Part shown: piece by piece, positions 1 to 8,120 of the stretch
How positions within the stretch are numbered: the first letter of the stretch is position 1
How the letters are laid out: every line of letters starts with the position of its first letter
Assembly (NCBI GenBank): GCA_965230605.1
Contig: CBDDLD010000004.1
Coordinates: forward strand, 2,294,001-2,358,000
DNA from: CBDDLD01 sp965230605
Lineage (GTDB): Bacteria; Bacteroidota; Bacteroidia; Flavobacteriales; Flavobacteriaceae
Reading direction: 5' to 3'
Length of the DNA stretch: 64,000 bases
Position numbers and translations under genes: made by a program
The notes under the pieces: model-generated
What the model saw: only the letters and a program-made list of their open reading frames with translations
What the model was told of the DNA's origin: nothing
Database searches by the model: none

Positions 1-1
1 A

Positions 2-991
2 CAAGCATATTATGCTGACTTAGACAAAGCCTATGAGGCCAATCTTGTCAAAAAAGAAGAGATCATTACTAATATAGAAGCCATCGTAAATGAAAACACA
101 AACTCTCATGGAGAATGGCAAAAGAAGATTAAATCTATAGAAGCTTTACGTCAAGATTTTTTCAATGCTGGTAAAGTCCCTTTAAAAGTTAATGAAGCAA
201 CATGGGCAAAATTCAAAGAAGCAGTAAGAAGCTTCAATAGAAAAAAGAACATGTTCTATAAAAATCTCAAGAAAGATCAATATCAAAACTTACAGAAGAA
301 AAGAGATCTTATTAAGGTTGCAGAAGACAATAAAGACAGTGATGACTTTGATACTGTTACTCCTTTAATGAAAAAAATCCAGAGCGACTGGAAAACTATT
401 GGTCATGTTCCCAGAAAAGACAGTGACAAAATATGGAAACGTTTTAAAGCAGCGTGTAATCATTATTTTGATAGACTTCATGCTGAACGCAAAGCAGAAA
501 ATCAAGAGTTATACGATGCATACGATAAGAAAGCTAAATTACTAGAAGCCATAAAATCTTTTGAACTAACCGGAGACGATAAAAAAGATATAGAAGCGAT
601 AAAGCAAAAAATATCAGAATGGAAATCTGTGGGTGCAGTTCCTAGCAATAAACGATATATCGAAGGCAAGTTTTATAGAGCTGTTGATGCTGCATTTGAT
701 AAATTAAAGATGGATAAGGCCAAAGTAGATATGATTAAGTTTGAAAATAAGCTAGAAAGCCTTTCAAAACCAGATGATACTTCTCTATTAGATAATGAAC
801 ATAACTTTATCCGTAAGAAAATTGATGAGATAAAGTCTGAAATCAATCAATTAGAAAATAACTTGCAATTCTTCTCTAATGTAAAAGAAGACAATCCTGT
901 GGTAAAAGAAGTGCGTAATAATATAGATAAGCACAAAGAACTGTTAACTACTTGGCAAGAAAAATTAAAGAAGCTTAAGGGTATGTACTAA
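2..991 (+). CDS. DUF349 domain-containing protein, 5' end outside window
   Basis: The frame is open from the second base of the window, so this is the C-terminal ~329 residues of a longer protein. Three helical DUF349-type repeats can be seen, two of them with a W-K-x-(I/V)-G-x-V-P core (DWKTIGHVP and EWKSVGAVP) and an earlier one with AGKVP. Each is followed by W/F-K/Y-R-F-like helices. The rest is charged (K/E/D-rich) and predicted helical or coiled coil, especially the last 60 residues. No signal peptide or membrane segment is visible in this part. DUF349 proteins are cytoplasmic and of poorly defined function in Bacteroidetes, so I assign no role. The internal ATG at 251 is only the first Met in the visible part, not the likely start. 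A perfect hairpin follows the stop codon. Confidence 0.85.
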   Translation, partial: QAYYADLDKAYEANLVKKEEIITNIEAIVNENTNSHGEWQKKIKSIEALRQDFFNAGKVPLKVNEATWAKFKEAVRSFNRKKNMFYKNLKKDQYQNLQKKRDLIKVAEDNKDSDDFDTVTPLMKKIQSDWKTIGHVPRKDSDKIWKRFKAACNHYFDRLHAERKAENQELYDAYDKKAKLLEAIKSFELTGDDKKDIEAIKQKISEWKSVGAVPSNKRYIEGKFYRAVDAAFDKLKMDKAKVDMIKFENKLESLSKPDDTSLLDNEHNFIRKKIDEIKSEINQLENNLQFFSNVKEDNPVVKEVRNNIDKHKELLTTWQEKLKKLKGMY

Positions 992-996
992 ACACA

Positions 997-1025
997 AATC
1001 CCATTTGTGGATTACAAATGGGATT
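997..1025. terminator. perfect 12-bp hairpin between convergent genes
   Basis: A 12-bp perfect inverted repeat (997-1008 with 1014-1025, loop of 5) begins 6 bases after the DUF349 stop codon. It has no T-run on either side, so it may stabilise the 3' end or terminate inefficiently rather than act as a classic intrinsic terminator. Confidence 0.55.
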
Positions 1026-1191
1026 CGCCCTAACTAAACTAAATTAACCTTAATTACAACCGCTTAATAATAATTAAGATTCCTACTAAGATTATGAATC
1101 TCTGCGGATCCATTTGTTTTATTTACGTACAAAAAATAGCTTTGGATGTCAGAAAAAGTTAAAATGTAGAATATTTTATAAATGTAAGTTC
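1026..1191. other. intergenic, no gene seen
   Basis: AT-rich spacer between the convergent DUF349 and mazG genes. Beyond the hairpin just before it I see no open frame, RNA gene or clear promoter. Confidence 0.6.
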
Positions 1192-1965
1192 TTAAAGCGA
1201 TTTTGCTTCTTCCCAGAACACGTCCATTTCTGCAAGCGTCATGTCTTTTAAAGGCTTCTTAAGTGCCTTAGATTTAGCCTCTAAATACTGAAATCGTTTC
1301 ATGAATTTTTTATTGGTACGCTCTAAAGCATTCTCAGGATTTACTTTTAAAAATCGTGCGTAGTTTATCATAGAAAATAAAACATCTCCAAATTCATTCT
1401 CAATAGCATCCAGATTTCCATTTTTTACTTCTAATCGTAATTCGTTGAGTTCCTCCTCTACTTTTTCGAATACTTGCTCCGGAGCTTCCCAATCAAAACC
1501 AACCCCTGCAACCTTATCCTGAATCCGATTAGCTTTTACCATAGCAGGTAAACTTTTAGGTACACCTTCTAATACGCTTTTCTTTCCTTCCTTCAACTTT
1601 AATTGCTCCCAATTTCGTTTCACATCCTCTTCATCATTAACCTCAACATCACCATATATGTGTGGGTGACGCTCAATCAATTTATCAGAAATACTATCAC
1701 ACACATCAGCGATATCAAAACTATTGGTTTCACTTCCAATTTTTGAATAAAACACAATATGTAATAATACATCTCCCAGCTCTTTCTTTACCTCATCTAA
1801 ATCATTATCTAAAATGGCATCACCCAATTCATAGACTTCTTCAATGGTCAAATGACGAAGCGATTCCATAGTTTGCTTTTTGTCCCATGGACATTGCTCT
1901 CGCAATTCATCCATAATGATTAATAAACGCTCAAAGGCTTTAAGCTGTTTGGTTTTATCAGACAT
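1192..1965 (-). CDS. mazG: nucleoside triphosphate pyrophosphohydrolase MazG
   Basis: 257 residues, the usual length for a two-domain MazG. It hydrolyses (d)NTPs to NMP and pyrophosphate in the cytoplasm and is thought to clear aberrant nucleotides. The N-terminal domain has CPWDKKQT (about residues 25-32), the EEVYE metal-binding helix (42-46) and ELGDVL (62-67). The second domain repeats the pattern with EEELNELRLE and EFGDVLFS. It is the last gene of the leftward ruvX-def-DUF5606-mazG group, 7 bases after the DUF5606 stop, so it is probably co-transcribed. Start ATG at 1965. Confidence 0.93.
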   Translation of the reverse strand: MSDKTKQLKAFERLLIIMDELREQCPWDKKQTMESLRHLTIEEVYELGDAILDNDLDEVKKELGDVLLHIVFYSKIGSETNSFDIADVCDSISDKLIERHPHIYGDVEVNDEEDVKRNWEQLKLKEGKKSVLEGVPKSLPAMVKANRIQDKVAGVGFDWEAPEQVFEKVEEELNELRLEVKNGNLDAIENEFGDVLFSMINYARFLKVNPENALERTNKKFMKRFQYLEAKSKALKKPLKDMTLAEMDVFWEEAKSL

Positions 1966-1972
1966 AAATATG

Positions 1973-2386
1973 TTATTCTTCCTCCTCAGACACTACGTCT
2001 AAAGTATGAAGGAGGTCATTTTTTTGAAGAATATTGTACCACTGTACTACTTTTTTTATGTCAGAAGCATACACTCTATCTTCATCATATTCTGGTAGTA
2101 TCTCAAAAAAGTATTCTTCTAAAGTATCTTTACTATCCTTATGACTTATAGACGTTGGATTATTGTTCTCTTTAGTTCTTATAGATCTAAGGACATCTGG
2201 TAATGGTACTTCCTCCGTTAATGTGTATATAGCAATTTCACTTAAGATGCTGATATTACTATGCGCTCCGACAGTGATTCGTTTTTTATCAAGTAATGAT
2301 TCTACTACTGCACCGGTTCTTGTCTGGGTAACAATTTGATATAATCCTGGTTTACCAGAGATAGATAATATTTTTTCTAAACTCAT
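1973..2386 (-). CDS. DUF5606 domain-containing protein
   Basis: 137 residues. The N-terminal half (SLEKILSISGKPGLYQIV, then VVESLLDKKR) matches my memory of the Bacteroidetes family DUF5606, which often sits beside peptide deformylase and mazG. The fold resembles a small beta-rich domain, and the C-terminal part is acidic and ends in EEEE. There is no signal peptide or membrane helix. Function is unknown. The fixed neighbourhood between def and mazG suggests a housekeeping role, but this is inference. Confidence 0.85.
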   Translation of the reverse strand: MSLEKILSISGKPGLYQIVTQTRTGAVVESLLDKKRITVGAHSNISILSEIAIYTLTEEVPLPDVLRSIRTKENNNPTSISHKDSKDTLEEYFFEILPEYDEDRVYASDIKKVVQWYNILQKNDLLHTLDVVSEEEE

Positions 2387-2396
2387 ATAATTTTTT

Positions 2397-2987
2397 TTAG
2401 CGTCTTTTTTTCATAGCAGGAAATTTCATCGGATAATCTATCTTAATTTTTCCTTTAGATATGTTTTGAAGCTTTCCTTTAATTAAACGTTTTTTGAATG
2501 ATGAAAGTTTGTCTGTAAATAATACACCTTCTATATGATCATACTCATGTTGAATAACTCTGGCAATTAGACCTTCATATTCTTCGACATGCGTATTAAA
2601 ATCTTCATCCTGATATTGTATTTTTATTCTTGGTTGCCTAAATACATCTTCCCTTACATCAGGAATACTCAAACAACCTTCGTTAAAAGCCCATTCGTCT
2701 CCTTCCTCTTCCAATATTTTAGCATTTATGAATGTTTTTTTAAAAGCTTCTAATTCTTTGCGCTCCTCTTCTGTGTAATCTTCATCTTCAGCAAAAGGTG
2801 ATGTATCTACTAAAAATAAACGTATGGGTAGCCCTATCTGTGGTGCGGCTAAACCTACACCATATGCGCCATACATAGTTTCATACATATTAGCAATTAA
2901 CTCAGACAGTTTAGGATAATCCTTATCAATATCAGTAGCCTTACGCTTCAAAACAGGATCGCCATAAGCAACTATAGGTAATGTCAT
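2397..2987 (-). CDS. def: peptide deformylase
   Basis: 196 residues, typical for the family. It removes the formyl group from the N-terminal methionine of nascent proteins, using a bound Fe(II)/Zn(II). All three signature motifs are present: GVGLAAPQIG (about 43-52), EGCLSIP (103-109, with the Cys ligand) and QHEYDH (146-151, with the two His ligands and catalytic Glu). A TAnnTTTG-type -7 box lies just upstream on the minus strand, inside the short gap after ruvX, so def may have its own promoter as well as read-through. Confidence 0.97.
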   Translation of the reverse strand: MTLPIVAYGDPVLKRKATDIDKDYPKLSELIANMYETMYGAYGVGLAAPQIGLPIRLFLVDTSPFAEDEDYTEEERKELEAFKKTFINAKILEEEGDEWAFNEGCLSIPDVREDVFRQPRIKIQYQDEDFNTHVEEYEGLIARVIQHEYDHIEGVLFTDKLSSFKKRLIKGKLQNISKGKIKIDYPMKFPAMKKRR

Positions 2988-3008
2988 TGTTCTTTATTAT
3001 TTCGGTTG

Positions 3009-3016
3009 CAAAAATA
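3009..3016 (-). promoter_or_regulatory. -7 box (TATTTTTG) for def
   Basis: Minus-strand TATTTTTG fits the Bacteroidetes -7 consensus TAnnTTTG and ends about 20 bases before the def start codon. I did not find a convincing -33 TTG at the ideal distance. Confidence 0.5.
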
Positions 3017-3025
3017 CAATTCTTA

Positions 3026-3439
3026 TCAAGACTTTGAAGCCAAATAACTTTGTAATATTAGAGTTGCACTAATCTCATCTATTAAAGCTTTATTCTGACG
3101 TTGTTTTTTCTTTAGACCACTATCAATCATGGTCTGGAATGCCATTTTTGAAGTAAAACGTTCATCAACACGATCAATTGGTATATCTGGAAAGGCGCGT
3201 TCTAATTTGGTAATAAACGCCTTTATGTACACTTCACTTTCAGAATCTGTATTATCCATTTGTTTTGGTAAGCCCACAACAAATTGTTCTACATCTTCTC
3301 CATGGCAATACTGCTCAATAAAACTAATTAACTCTTCAGTAGCAACTGTAGTGAGCCCTGAAGCAATAATCTGCATTTCATCGGTTACAGCAATTCCGGT
3401 ACGTTTTGTACCATAGTCTATAGCTAAAATTCTTCCCAT
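3026..3439 (-). CDS. ruvX: RuvX/YqgF family putative pre-16S rRNA nuclease
   Basis: 137 residues from the ATG at 3439, typical of YqgF/RuvX, an RNase H-fold nuclease linked to 16S rRNA 5'-end maturation and earlier proposed as a Holliday junction resolvase. The start MGRILAIDYGTKRTG carries the first catalytic Asp. Later motifs are VVGLPKQMD, DERFTS and the C-terminal DEISATLILQ. An in-frame ATG at 3481 would add 14 residues, but a -7 box (3447-3454) lies between the two, and homologs start at MGRI, so I chose 3439. First gene of the ruvX-def-DUF5606-mazG group. Confidence 0.92.
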   Translation of the reverse strand: MGRILAIDYGTKRTGIAVTDEMQIIASGLTTVATEELISFIEQYCHGEDVEQFVVGLPKQMDNTDSESEVYIKAFITKLERAFPDIPIDRVDERFTSKMAFQTMIDSGLKKKQRQNKALIDEISATLILQSYLASKS

Positions 3440-3446
3440 ATTTTTG

Positions 3447-3454
3447 CAAAGATA
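3447..3454 (-). promoter_or_regulatory. -7 box (TATCTTTG) for ruvX
   Basis: Minus-strand TATCTTTG ends 7 bases before the ruvX ATG, implying a very short or absent 5' leader. A possible -33 TTTG lies at 3482-3479, 24 bases away, inside the hairpin described next. Confidence 0.6.
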
Positions 3455-3464
3455 ATACAACAAA

Positions 3465-3492
3465 AAAACTCCTCTTAACAAAGAGGAGTTTT
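3465..3492 (-). terminator. terminator-like hairpin upstream of ruvX
   Basis: A perfect 12-bp stem (3465-3476 with 3481-3492, loop of 4), followed on the minus strand by a run of seven T, has the form of an intrinsic terminator. It lies upstream of ruvX with no gene on the minus strand before it. It could insulate ruvX from antisense transcription of the dapD side, end a small RNA from 3493-3790, or attenuate a longer ruvX transcript. Confidence 0.55.
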
Positions 3493-3768
3493 AAAATAAT
3501 TAGCTATTAATTAGATGTCATGATTGTTGTCTTCCCTCTACAAACAATTCATTAATCTACATACATGTGACCCGTAAATCTTGATAAAGTCACACCATGA
3601 AACTTCTAAGTGTTAAGTTTCTATGTAAATGTTCTTAGATTTATTAAAAAGCTATCAATCATCAAAAGAATATTATGTCTAAAAACATTCACTTTACTAT
3701 TATGACACAGTCATTTATAAAAAGTCACAATTTTTTGCAAAAGGATTTTTCATAATATATTATAGAAG
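3493..3768. other. intergenic between ruvX and dapD, no gene seen
   Basis: About 280 bases of AT-rich sequence between two divergent genes. No open frame with coding character and no recognisable riboswitch. If the hairpin at 3465-3492 is a true 3' end, a minus-strand small RNA could start here, but I see no specific evidence for one. Confidence 0.4.
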
Positions 3769-3776
3769 TATCTTTG
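3769..3776 (+). promoter_or_regulatory. -7 box (TATCTTTG) for dapD
   Basis: TATCTTTG ends 19 bases before the dapD ATG. No well-spaced -33 TTTG is seen; the nearest is TTTG at 3734-3737, too far. Confidence 0.55.
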
Positions 3777-3795
3777 GGCTAAAATTTATCCATTA

Positions 3796-4611
3796 ATGAA
3801 AACATTACAATCTATTATAGAACGTGCTTGGGACGATAGATCCTTACTAAAAGATGAAGAGGTTATAAACAGTATTAGAGAAGTTGTTAATAAGCTTGAT
3901 GAAGGCTCTTTAAGAGTTGCTGAACCAACCGTAGATGGGTGGCAAGTTAATGAATGGGTAAAGAAAGCTGTGGTATTGTATTTCCCAATTCAAAAAATGG
4001 AAACCTTTGAAGTTGGTATTTTTGAGTATCACGATAAAATTCCTTTAAAGACAGGTTATAAAGAAAAAGGTATACGTGTGGTTCCTCATGCCGTTGCCAG
4101 ACACGGTGCATATGTCTCTAGTGGTGTTATTATGATGCCTAGTTATGTAAATATTGGGGCCTATGTAGATGAAGGTACTATGGTAGACACATGGGCAACT
4201 GTTGGAAGTTGTGCACAAATTGGTAAAAATGTTCACTTATCTGGAGGTGTAGGTATTGGAGGTGTTTTAGAGCCTTTACAAGCCGCCCCGGTGATCATTG
4301 AAGATAATGCCTTCATAGGATCTAGATGTATTGTAGTTGAAGGTGTCAGAGTAGAGAGCGAAGCAGTATTAGGCGCCAATGTAGTTTTAACAGCTTCAAC
4401 AAAAATCATTGATGTTACCGGTGATGAGCCTGTAGAGATGAAAGGTATTGTTCCTGCGCGATCAGTAGTGATCCCTGGAAGTTATACAAAAACATTCTCT
4501 GCTGGAGAATATAACGTACCTTGTGCTTTAATTATAGGGAAACGCAAAGAAAGTACTAATAAAAAGACGTCTTTAAATGATGCTTTAAGAGAATATGATG
4601 TAGCCGTGTAA
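3796..4611 (+). CDS. dapD: 2,3,4,5-tetrahydropyridine-2,6-dicarboxylate N-succinyltransferase
   Basis: 271 residues, the normal DapD length. It transfers succinyl from succinyl-CoA to tetrahydrodipicolinate in the succinylase branch of diaminopimelate/lysine synthesis, which supplies peptidoglycan cross-links. The left-handed beta-helix is visible as hexapeptide-like repeats in the middle (for example GAYVSSGVIMMPSYVNIGAY and GGVGIGGVLEP, then an IGSRC turn). The N-terminal region contains EVVNKLDEGSLRVAEP, typical of the family. lysA of the same pathway lies at 43833-45038. The stop codon abuts the ATG of the following glycosyltransferase with no gap. Confidence 0.96.
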   Translation: MKTLQSIIERAWDDRSLLKDEEVINSIREVVNKLDEGSLRVAEPTVDGWQVNEWVKKAVVLYFPIQKMETFEVGIFEYHDKIPLKTGYKEKGIRVVPHAVARHGAYVSSGVIMMPSYVNIGAYVDEGTMVDTWATVGSCAQIGKNVHLSGGVGIGGVLEPLQAAPVIIEDNAFIGSRCIVVEGVRVESEAVLGANVVLTASTKIIDVTGDEPVEMKGIVPARSVVIPGSYTKTFSAGEYNVPCALIIGKRKESTNKKTSLNDALREYDVAV

Positions 4612-5679
4612 ATGAAAGTTTTAATTATACAACAAAAGATGATAGGTGATGTACTCACCACAAGCATTCTCTTTGAAGCTATAAAGAAAACCTATCCCGA
4701 ATCGGAATTACATTATGTTATCAACTCTCATACCCTGCCGGTTGTAGAACAGCATCCTTACATAGATAAATTTCAATTTTATACACCAGAAATAGATTCT
4801 AGCAAAGTAAAGCTATGGCAATTTGCCAAAAGTTTGAAGAAGGAACGCTATGATGTTATTATTGATGTATACTCCAAGCTATCGAGTAACCTGATTACAT
4901 TTTTATCTGGTGCCAAGACAAAAATTTCAGTCAATAAAAGTTATACTTCTTTTATTTATGATCATACATACAAACATAAACCAAAGGCAAGTACGAATGC
5001 TGGTTTGGCTGTTGAGAACAGACTTCAATTACTAAAGCCTCTCAACATAGATACTTCTGAAACTGTTAAACCCAAGATTTATTTGACTGATGATGAAAAA
5101 GAAAACGCTAGACAGATTTTGAGTATAAATGGTGTAAACTTAAATCAACCCGTCTACATGATTGGAGTTTTAGGCAGTAGCCTTAATAAAACATATCCAC
5201 TGGAGTATATGGCAAATGTATTAGATCATATGGTTATTACTGATGCTGAAAGTCAGATTTTATTTAATTATATTCCAACACAAGAAACTGAAGCTAAGAC
5301 CATTTATAATTTATGCAAGCCCGAAACCCAATCGAAAATTTTTATCAACCTATTTGGTAAGAGTCTCAGAGGGTTTTTGGGATTGACTTCACATTGTACT
5401 GCATTGATAGGGAACGAAGGAGGAGCAACCAATATGGCCAAGGCATTAGACATACCAACCTTTACCATTTTTTCGCCTTGGATTAAAAAAGAAGCGTGGA
5501 ATATGTTTGACGATGGTAAATTAAATGTGTCTGTACACTTGAAAGATTATGAACCACAGCTTTATAAAGATGTTGATCACCCTAAAGTTCTAAAATCTAA
5601 TGCGGAAGCCTTGTATAAAAACTTCAAACCAGAATTTTTTATGAGCGATCTAGAAGCGTTTCTTAATCGCTTGAATTAG
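4612..5679 (+). CDS. glycosyltransferase family 9 (heptosyltransferase-like)
   Basis: 355 residues with the GT-B layout of family 9 enzymes (LPS heptosyltransferases). The N-terminal half begins LIIQQKMIGDVLTTSILFEA, the family's G-D-x-x-x-T/S pattern. The C-terminal half has the nucleotide-sugar-binding segment around IGNEGGATNMAKALDIP, equivalent to the GNDSG motif. It probably adds a heptose or related sugar to lipooligosaccharide core at the inner membrane; the exact sugar cannot be told. It begins directly at the dapD stop codon, so it may be co-transcribed with dapD. Its 3' end overlaps the convergent GT2 gene by 17 bases. Confidence 0.87.
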   Translation: MKVLIIQQKMIGDVLTTSILFEAIKKTYPESELHYVINSHTLPVVEQHPYIDKFQFYTPEIDSSKVKLWQFAKSLKKERYDVIIDVYSKLSSNLITFLSGAKTKISVNKSYTSFIYDHTYKHKPKASTNAGLAVENRLQLLKPLNIDTSETVKPKIYLTDDEKENARQILSINGVNLNQPVYMIGVLGSSLNKTYPLEYMANVLDHMVITDAESQILFNYIPTQETEAKTIYNLCKPETQSKIFINLFGKSLRGFLGLTSHCTALIGNEGGATNMAKALDIPTFTIFSPWIKKEAWNMFDDGKLNVSVHLKDYEPQLYKDVDHPKVLKSNAEALYKNFKPEFFMSDLEAFLNRLN

Positions 5680-6496
5680 TTTTTTTTATACCGTAATCCG
5701 TCCAAGTTAAATTCTGCTTCTTAGTATTAGCTCTGATAGCCAAATTTCTTTCTAGCGATTCTTTGGTTTTATAACCTCTTGCATGATCAAGGTGCAAACA
5801 GATCGCTTTATATCTTATTTGCTTAGTCTTAATTCCATTATTAACTAAGCGTTCGCCAAGTTCCCTGTCTGGCCCACCATATTGCATACGTTCATCATAA
5901 CCGTTAATGGCTATAAGGTCTGATTTCCATGCGGAAGAATTACAATTATTAAAAGTAGCCCCTGTAGGCGTAACTACATCTAGAAAGTTAGCAAGCTTGT
6001 TTTTTGCAGATAGTTTTAATGTATTCTTACTTCCTAATTCACCTTGTGTTTTTAACCATTTTACATCAAAACACTGGTGAGATACAATATCATCCTTATC
6101 TATGACCTCACTGATCTTCATTGACAACTTACAATAACCTCCTGATAAAAAATAACCTTCTTCTGCATAATTGGCATGGGTCTCTACAAAGTCTTTTCGA
6201 GGGATACAATCACCATCAGTAAATAATATGTATTCATTTGACGCTTTCATGATAGCCTCGTTAAGTATAGTTTGTCTTCTGTAACCCTTATCCTCATGCC
6301 ATACATGGGTAATATTAACGGGATAGTCTGCTCTAAAGCTATCAATAAGCGCCTTAGTTTCATCTGTTGAACCATCATCAGCTATAAGTACTTCAAAATC
6401 GCTATACGTTTGTACACTATAGCCATGTAATACCTTTCTAAGCCAATCGGTTTTATTATAAGTTGCTATGATAACAGATATCTTAGGAAGCTTCAT
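5663..6496 (-). CDS. glycosyltransferase family 2, galactosyltransferase-like C-terminus (paralog A)
   Basis: 277 residues. N-terminal GT-A domain: SVIIATYNKTDWL, IADDGSTDET, then the metal-binding DGDCIPRKDF. The C-terminal half has NGYDERMQYGGPDRELGERL, a typical acceptor-side motif of bacterial GT2 enzymes with a GT27-like C-terminus. No signal peptide or membrane segment. Its upstream neighbour is clearly homologous and only 3 bases away, so the two arose by tandem duplication and are surely co-transcribed. Probable role: sugar transfer in surface glycan or lipooligosaccharide assembly. Confidence 0.87.
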   Translation of the reverse strand: MKLPKISVIIATYNKTDWLRKVLHGYSVQTYSDFEVLIADDGSTDETKALIDSFRADYPVNITHVWHEDKGYRRQTILNEAIMKASNEYILFTDGDCIPRKDFVETHANYAEEGYFLSGGYCKLSMKISEVIDKDDIVSHQCFDVKWLKTQGELGSKNTLKLSAKNKLANFLDVVTPTGATFNNCNSSAWKSDLIAINGYDERMQYGGPDRELGERLVNNGIKTKQIRYKAICLHLDHARGYKTKESLERNLAIRANTKKQNLTWTDYGIKKTNSSD

Positions 6497-6499
6497 AAA

Positions 6500-7318
6500 T
6501 TATTTTTTTATACCAAATTCAGTATAGGTTGATTTATTTTTTTTTGTTTGAGCCCGTATCTGCTTGTTTTTGTTTTCACTTTCTACATTCTTATACGGCC
6601 TTTCGTGGTGCAAATGTACACAAATAGCACTATACCTCACTTGTAAAAACTTAATCCCATTATTCACCATACGCTCTCCTACTTCTCTATCTTCTCCACC
6701 ATATTGCATACGCTCATCAAATCCATTTACATTAATGATATCTGTTTTCCAGCATGATACATTCATGCCATCGAAAGTAGCCTTGGTTGTTGTAAACGTA
6801 TTGAGAAACCAGGCTTTAAACGAAGAAGCATTCAGCTTATTCATTTTAAAGGTTATGGGTTGTCCCTTCTCAATAAGCCATTCTTTATCAAAGCAATCTT
6901 GAGATGTAATTATTTCTGTAGTTATAAGATCTGAGATCGATTTAATAAGCTTGTAATATCCGCCAGATAATCCATAGCCCTTCCTTCTGAGTTTCAAATG
7001 TGTTTCAACAAAATCCTTTCGTGGAATACAATCTCCATCAGTAAAGATTAGGTAATCAGATTTAGATGCTGTAATAGCTTTGTTTAATATCTTAGTTTTC
7101 TGAAAGCCGTCATCCTCTTGCCATACATGGCTAATCGTTAGGTTACTGATGTTTTGAAACCTTTTGACAACTTCTTCTGTCCTATGGTCAGACCCATCAT
7201 CTGCAATTATAATTTCTATATCTTTTACAGTTTGTGTGGTATAGCCATACAATACGAGTTCTAACCATTTAGGTTGATTATAGGTACTAATGATAATCGA
7301 TACACTTGGTGAAGTCAT
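6500..7318 (-). CDS. glycosyltransferase family 2 (paralog B)
   Basis: 272 residues, same architecture as its downstream neighbour: SIIISTYNQPKWL, IADDGSDHRT, DGDCIPRKDF and NGFDERMQYGGEDREVGERM. Compared by eye the two are similar along their whole length (roughly half of positions), with the greatest difference in the middle acceptor region, which suggests diverged acceptors. A -7 box precedes it and lies beside the promoter of the divergent gene. Confidence 0.87.
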   Translation of the reverse strand: MTSPSVSIIISTYNQPKWLELVLYGYTTQTVKDIEIIIADDGSDHRTEEVVKRFQNISNLTISHVWQEDDGFQKTKILNKAITASKSDYLIFTDGDCIPRKDFVETHLKLRRKGYGLSGGYYKLIKSISDLITTEIITSQDCFDKEWLIEKGQPITFKMNKLNASSFKAWFLNTFTTTKATFDGMNVSCWKTDIINVNGFDERMQYGGEDREVGERMVNNGIKFLQVRYSAICVHLHHERPYKNVESENKNKQIRAQTKKNKSTYTEFGIKK

Positions 7319-7323
7319 TAATG

Positions 7324-7331
7324 CAAAAGTA
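7324..7331 (-). promoter_or_regulatory. -7 box (TACTTTTG) for the leftward GT2 pair
   Basis: Minus-strand TACTTTTG lies 6 bases upstream of the ATG at 7318, implying an almost leaderless mRNA. It is 1 base from the oppositely oriented box for the rightward gene. Confidence 0.55.
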
Positions 7332-7332
7332 G

Positions 7333-7340
7333 TATTTTTG
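7333..7340 (+). promoter_or_regulatory. -7 box (TATTTTTG) for the rightward GT2 gene
   Basis: TATTTTTG ends 18 bases before the ATG at 7359. Together with 7324-7331 it forms a back-to-back divergent promoter in a 40-bp gap. Confidence 0.55.
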
Positions 7341-7358
7341 TGCTTTGTGAAGTAATTT

Positions 7359-8120
7359 ATGATTCAACTTTCTGGTGTTATAATCACCTTCAATGAAGAG
7401 CGTAATATTGAAACGTGCATAAAGTCATTGCTAAATGTGGTGGACGAGATCATTGTAGTGGATTCTTACTCTACAGATAGAACCAAAACCATATGTCAAA
7501 GCTATAATGTAACCTTCATTGAGCAGCAATTTCTCGGTTATGTTGAACAAAAGAATTTTGCACTTTCTAAGGCGAATCATAATTATATTGTCTCTCTTGA
7601 TGGAGATGAATCTTTGTCTGAAGAACTTCAGAACAATATCATAGCCTTAAAAGAAAACTGGAATTATAAAGGCTATGAAAGTAACCGTCTTAATAATTTT
7701 TGTGGCCAATGGATCAGGCATTCTGATTGGTATCCTAATAAGAAACTACGTGTATTTGACAGAAGGGAAGCATCATGGAGAGGCATAAATCCACATGACA
7801 ATGTACAACTCCATGATAAAAATGAAAAGGTCGGTTTTTTGAAAGGAGACATACTGCACATGACTTATCAGAGTTATTCTGAGTTTAATCAAAAAACGGA
7901 ATACTTCTCTACCATTGCTGCTGAAGCATATTACAAATTGGAAAAAAAAGCCCCTATATGGAAAATCATATGGAATCCAACATGGGCCTTCTTTAAATCC
8001 TATATCCTAAGACTAGGGTTCTTAGATGGTTTTAATGGTTTTGTGATTTGCGTTCAAACAGCAAATATCACATTCTTAAAGTATTCAAAGTTGAGAGAGC
8101 TATATAAAAGCAAAAACTAA
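7359..8120 (+). CDS. glycosyltransferase family 2, WaaE/KdtX-like
   Basis: 253 residues. The start LSGVIITFNEERNIETCI, then VVDSYSTDRT and SLDGDESLSEE, marks the GT2 subgroup that includes WaaE/KdtX, lipopolysaccharide core beta-glucosyltransferases. The segment RVFDRREASWRGINPHDNV and the hydrophobic C-terminal helix region (about residues 205-235) are typical of that subgroup and suggest membrane association. The Kdo-kinase-like gene overlaps its 3' end by 4 bases on the other strand, which fits a lipooligosaccharide core role. The precise donor is not inferable. Confidence 0.87.
   Translation: MIQLSGVIITFNEERNIETCIKSLLNVVDEIIVVDSYSTDRTKTICQSYNVTFIEQQFLGYVEQKNFALSKANHNYIVSLDGDESLSEELQNNIIALKENWNYKGYESNRLNNFCGQWIRHSDWYPNKKLRVFDRREASWRGINPHDNVQLHDKNEKVGFLKGDILHMTYQSYSEFNQKTEYFSTIAAEAYYKLEKKAPIWKIIWNPTWAFFKSYILRLGFLDGFNGFVICVQTANITFLKYSKLRELYKSKN

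Noticed and set aside
3440..3481. Longer ruvX starting at 3481
   Set aside because: The extension overlaps the -7 box and hairpin and is absent from typical RuvX proteins, which begin near MGRILAIDYG.
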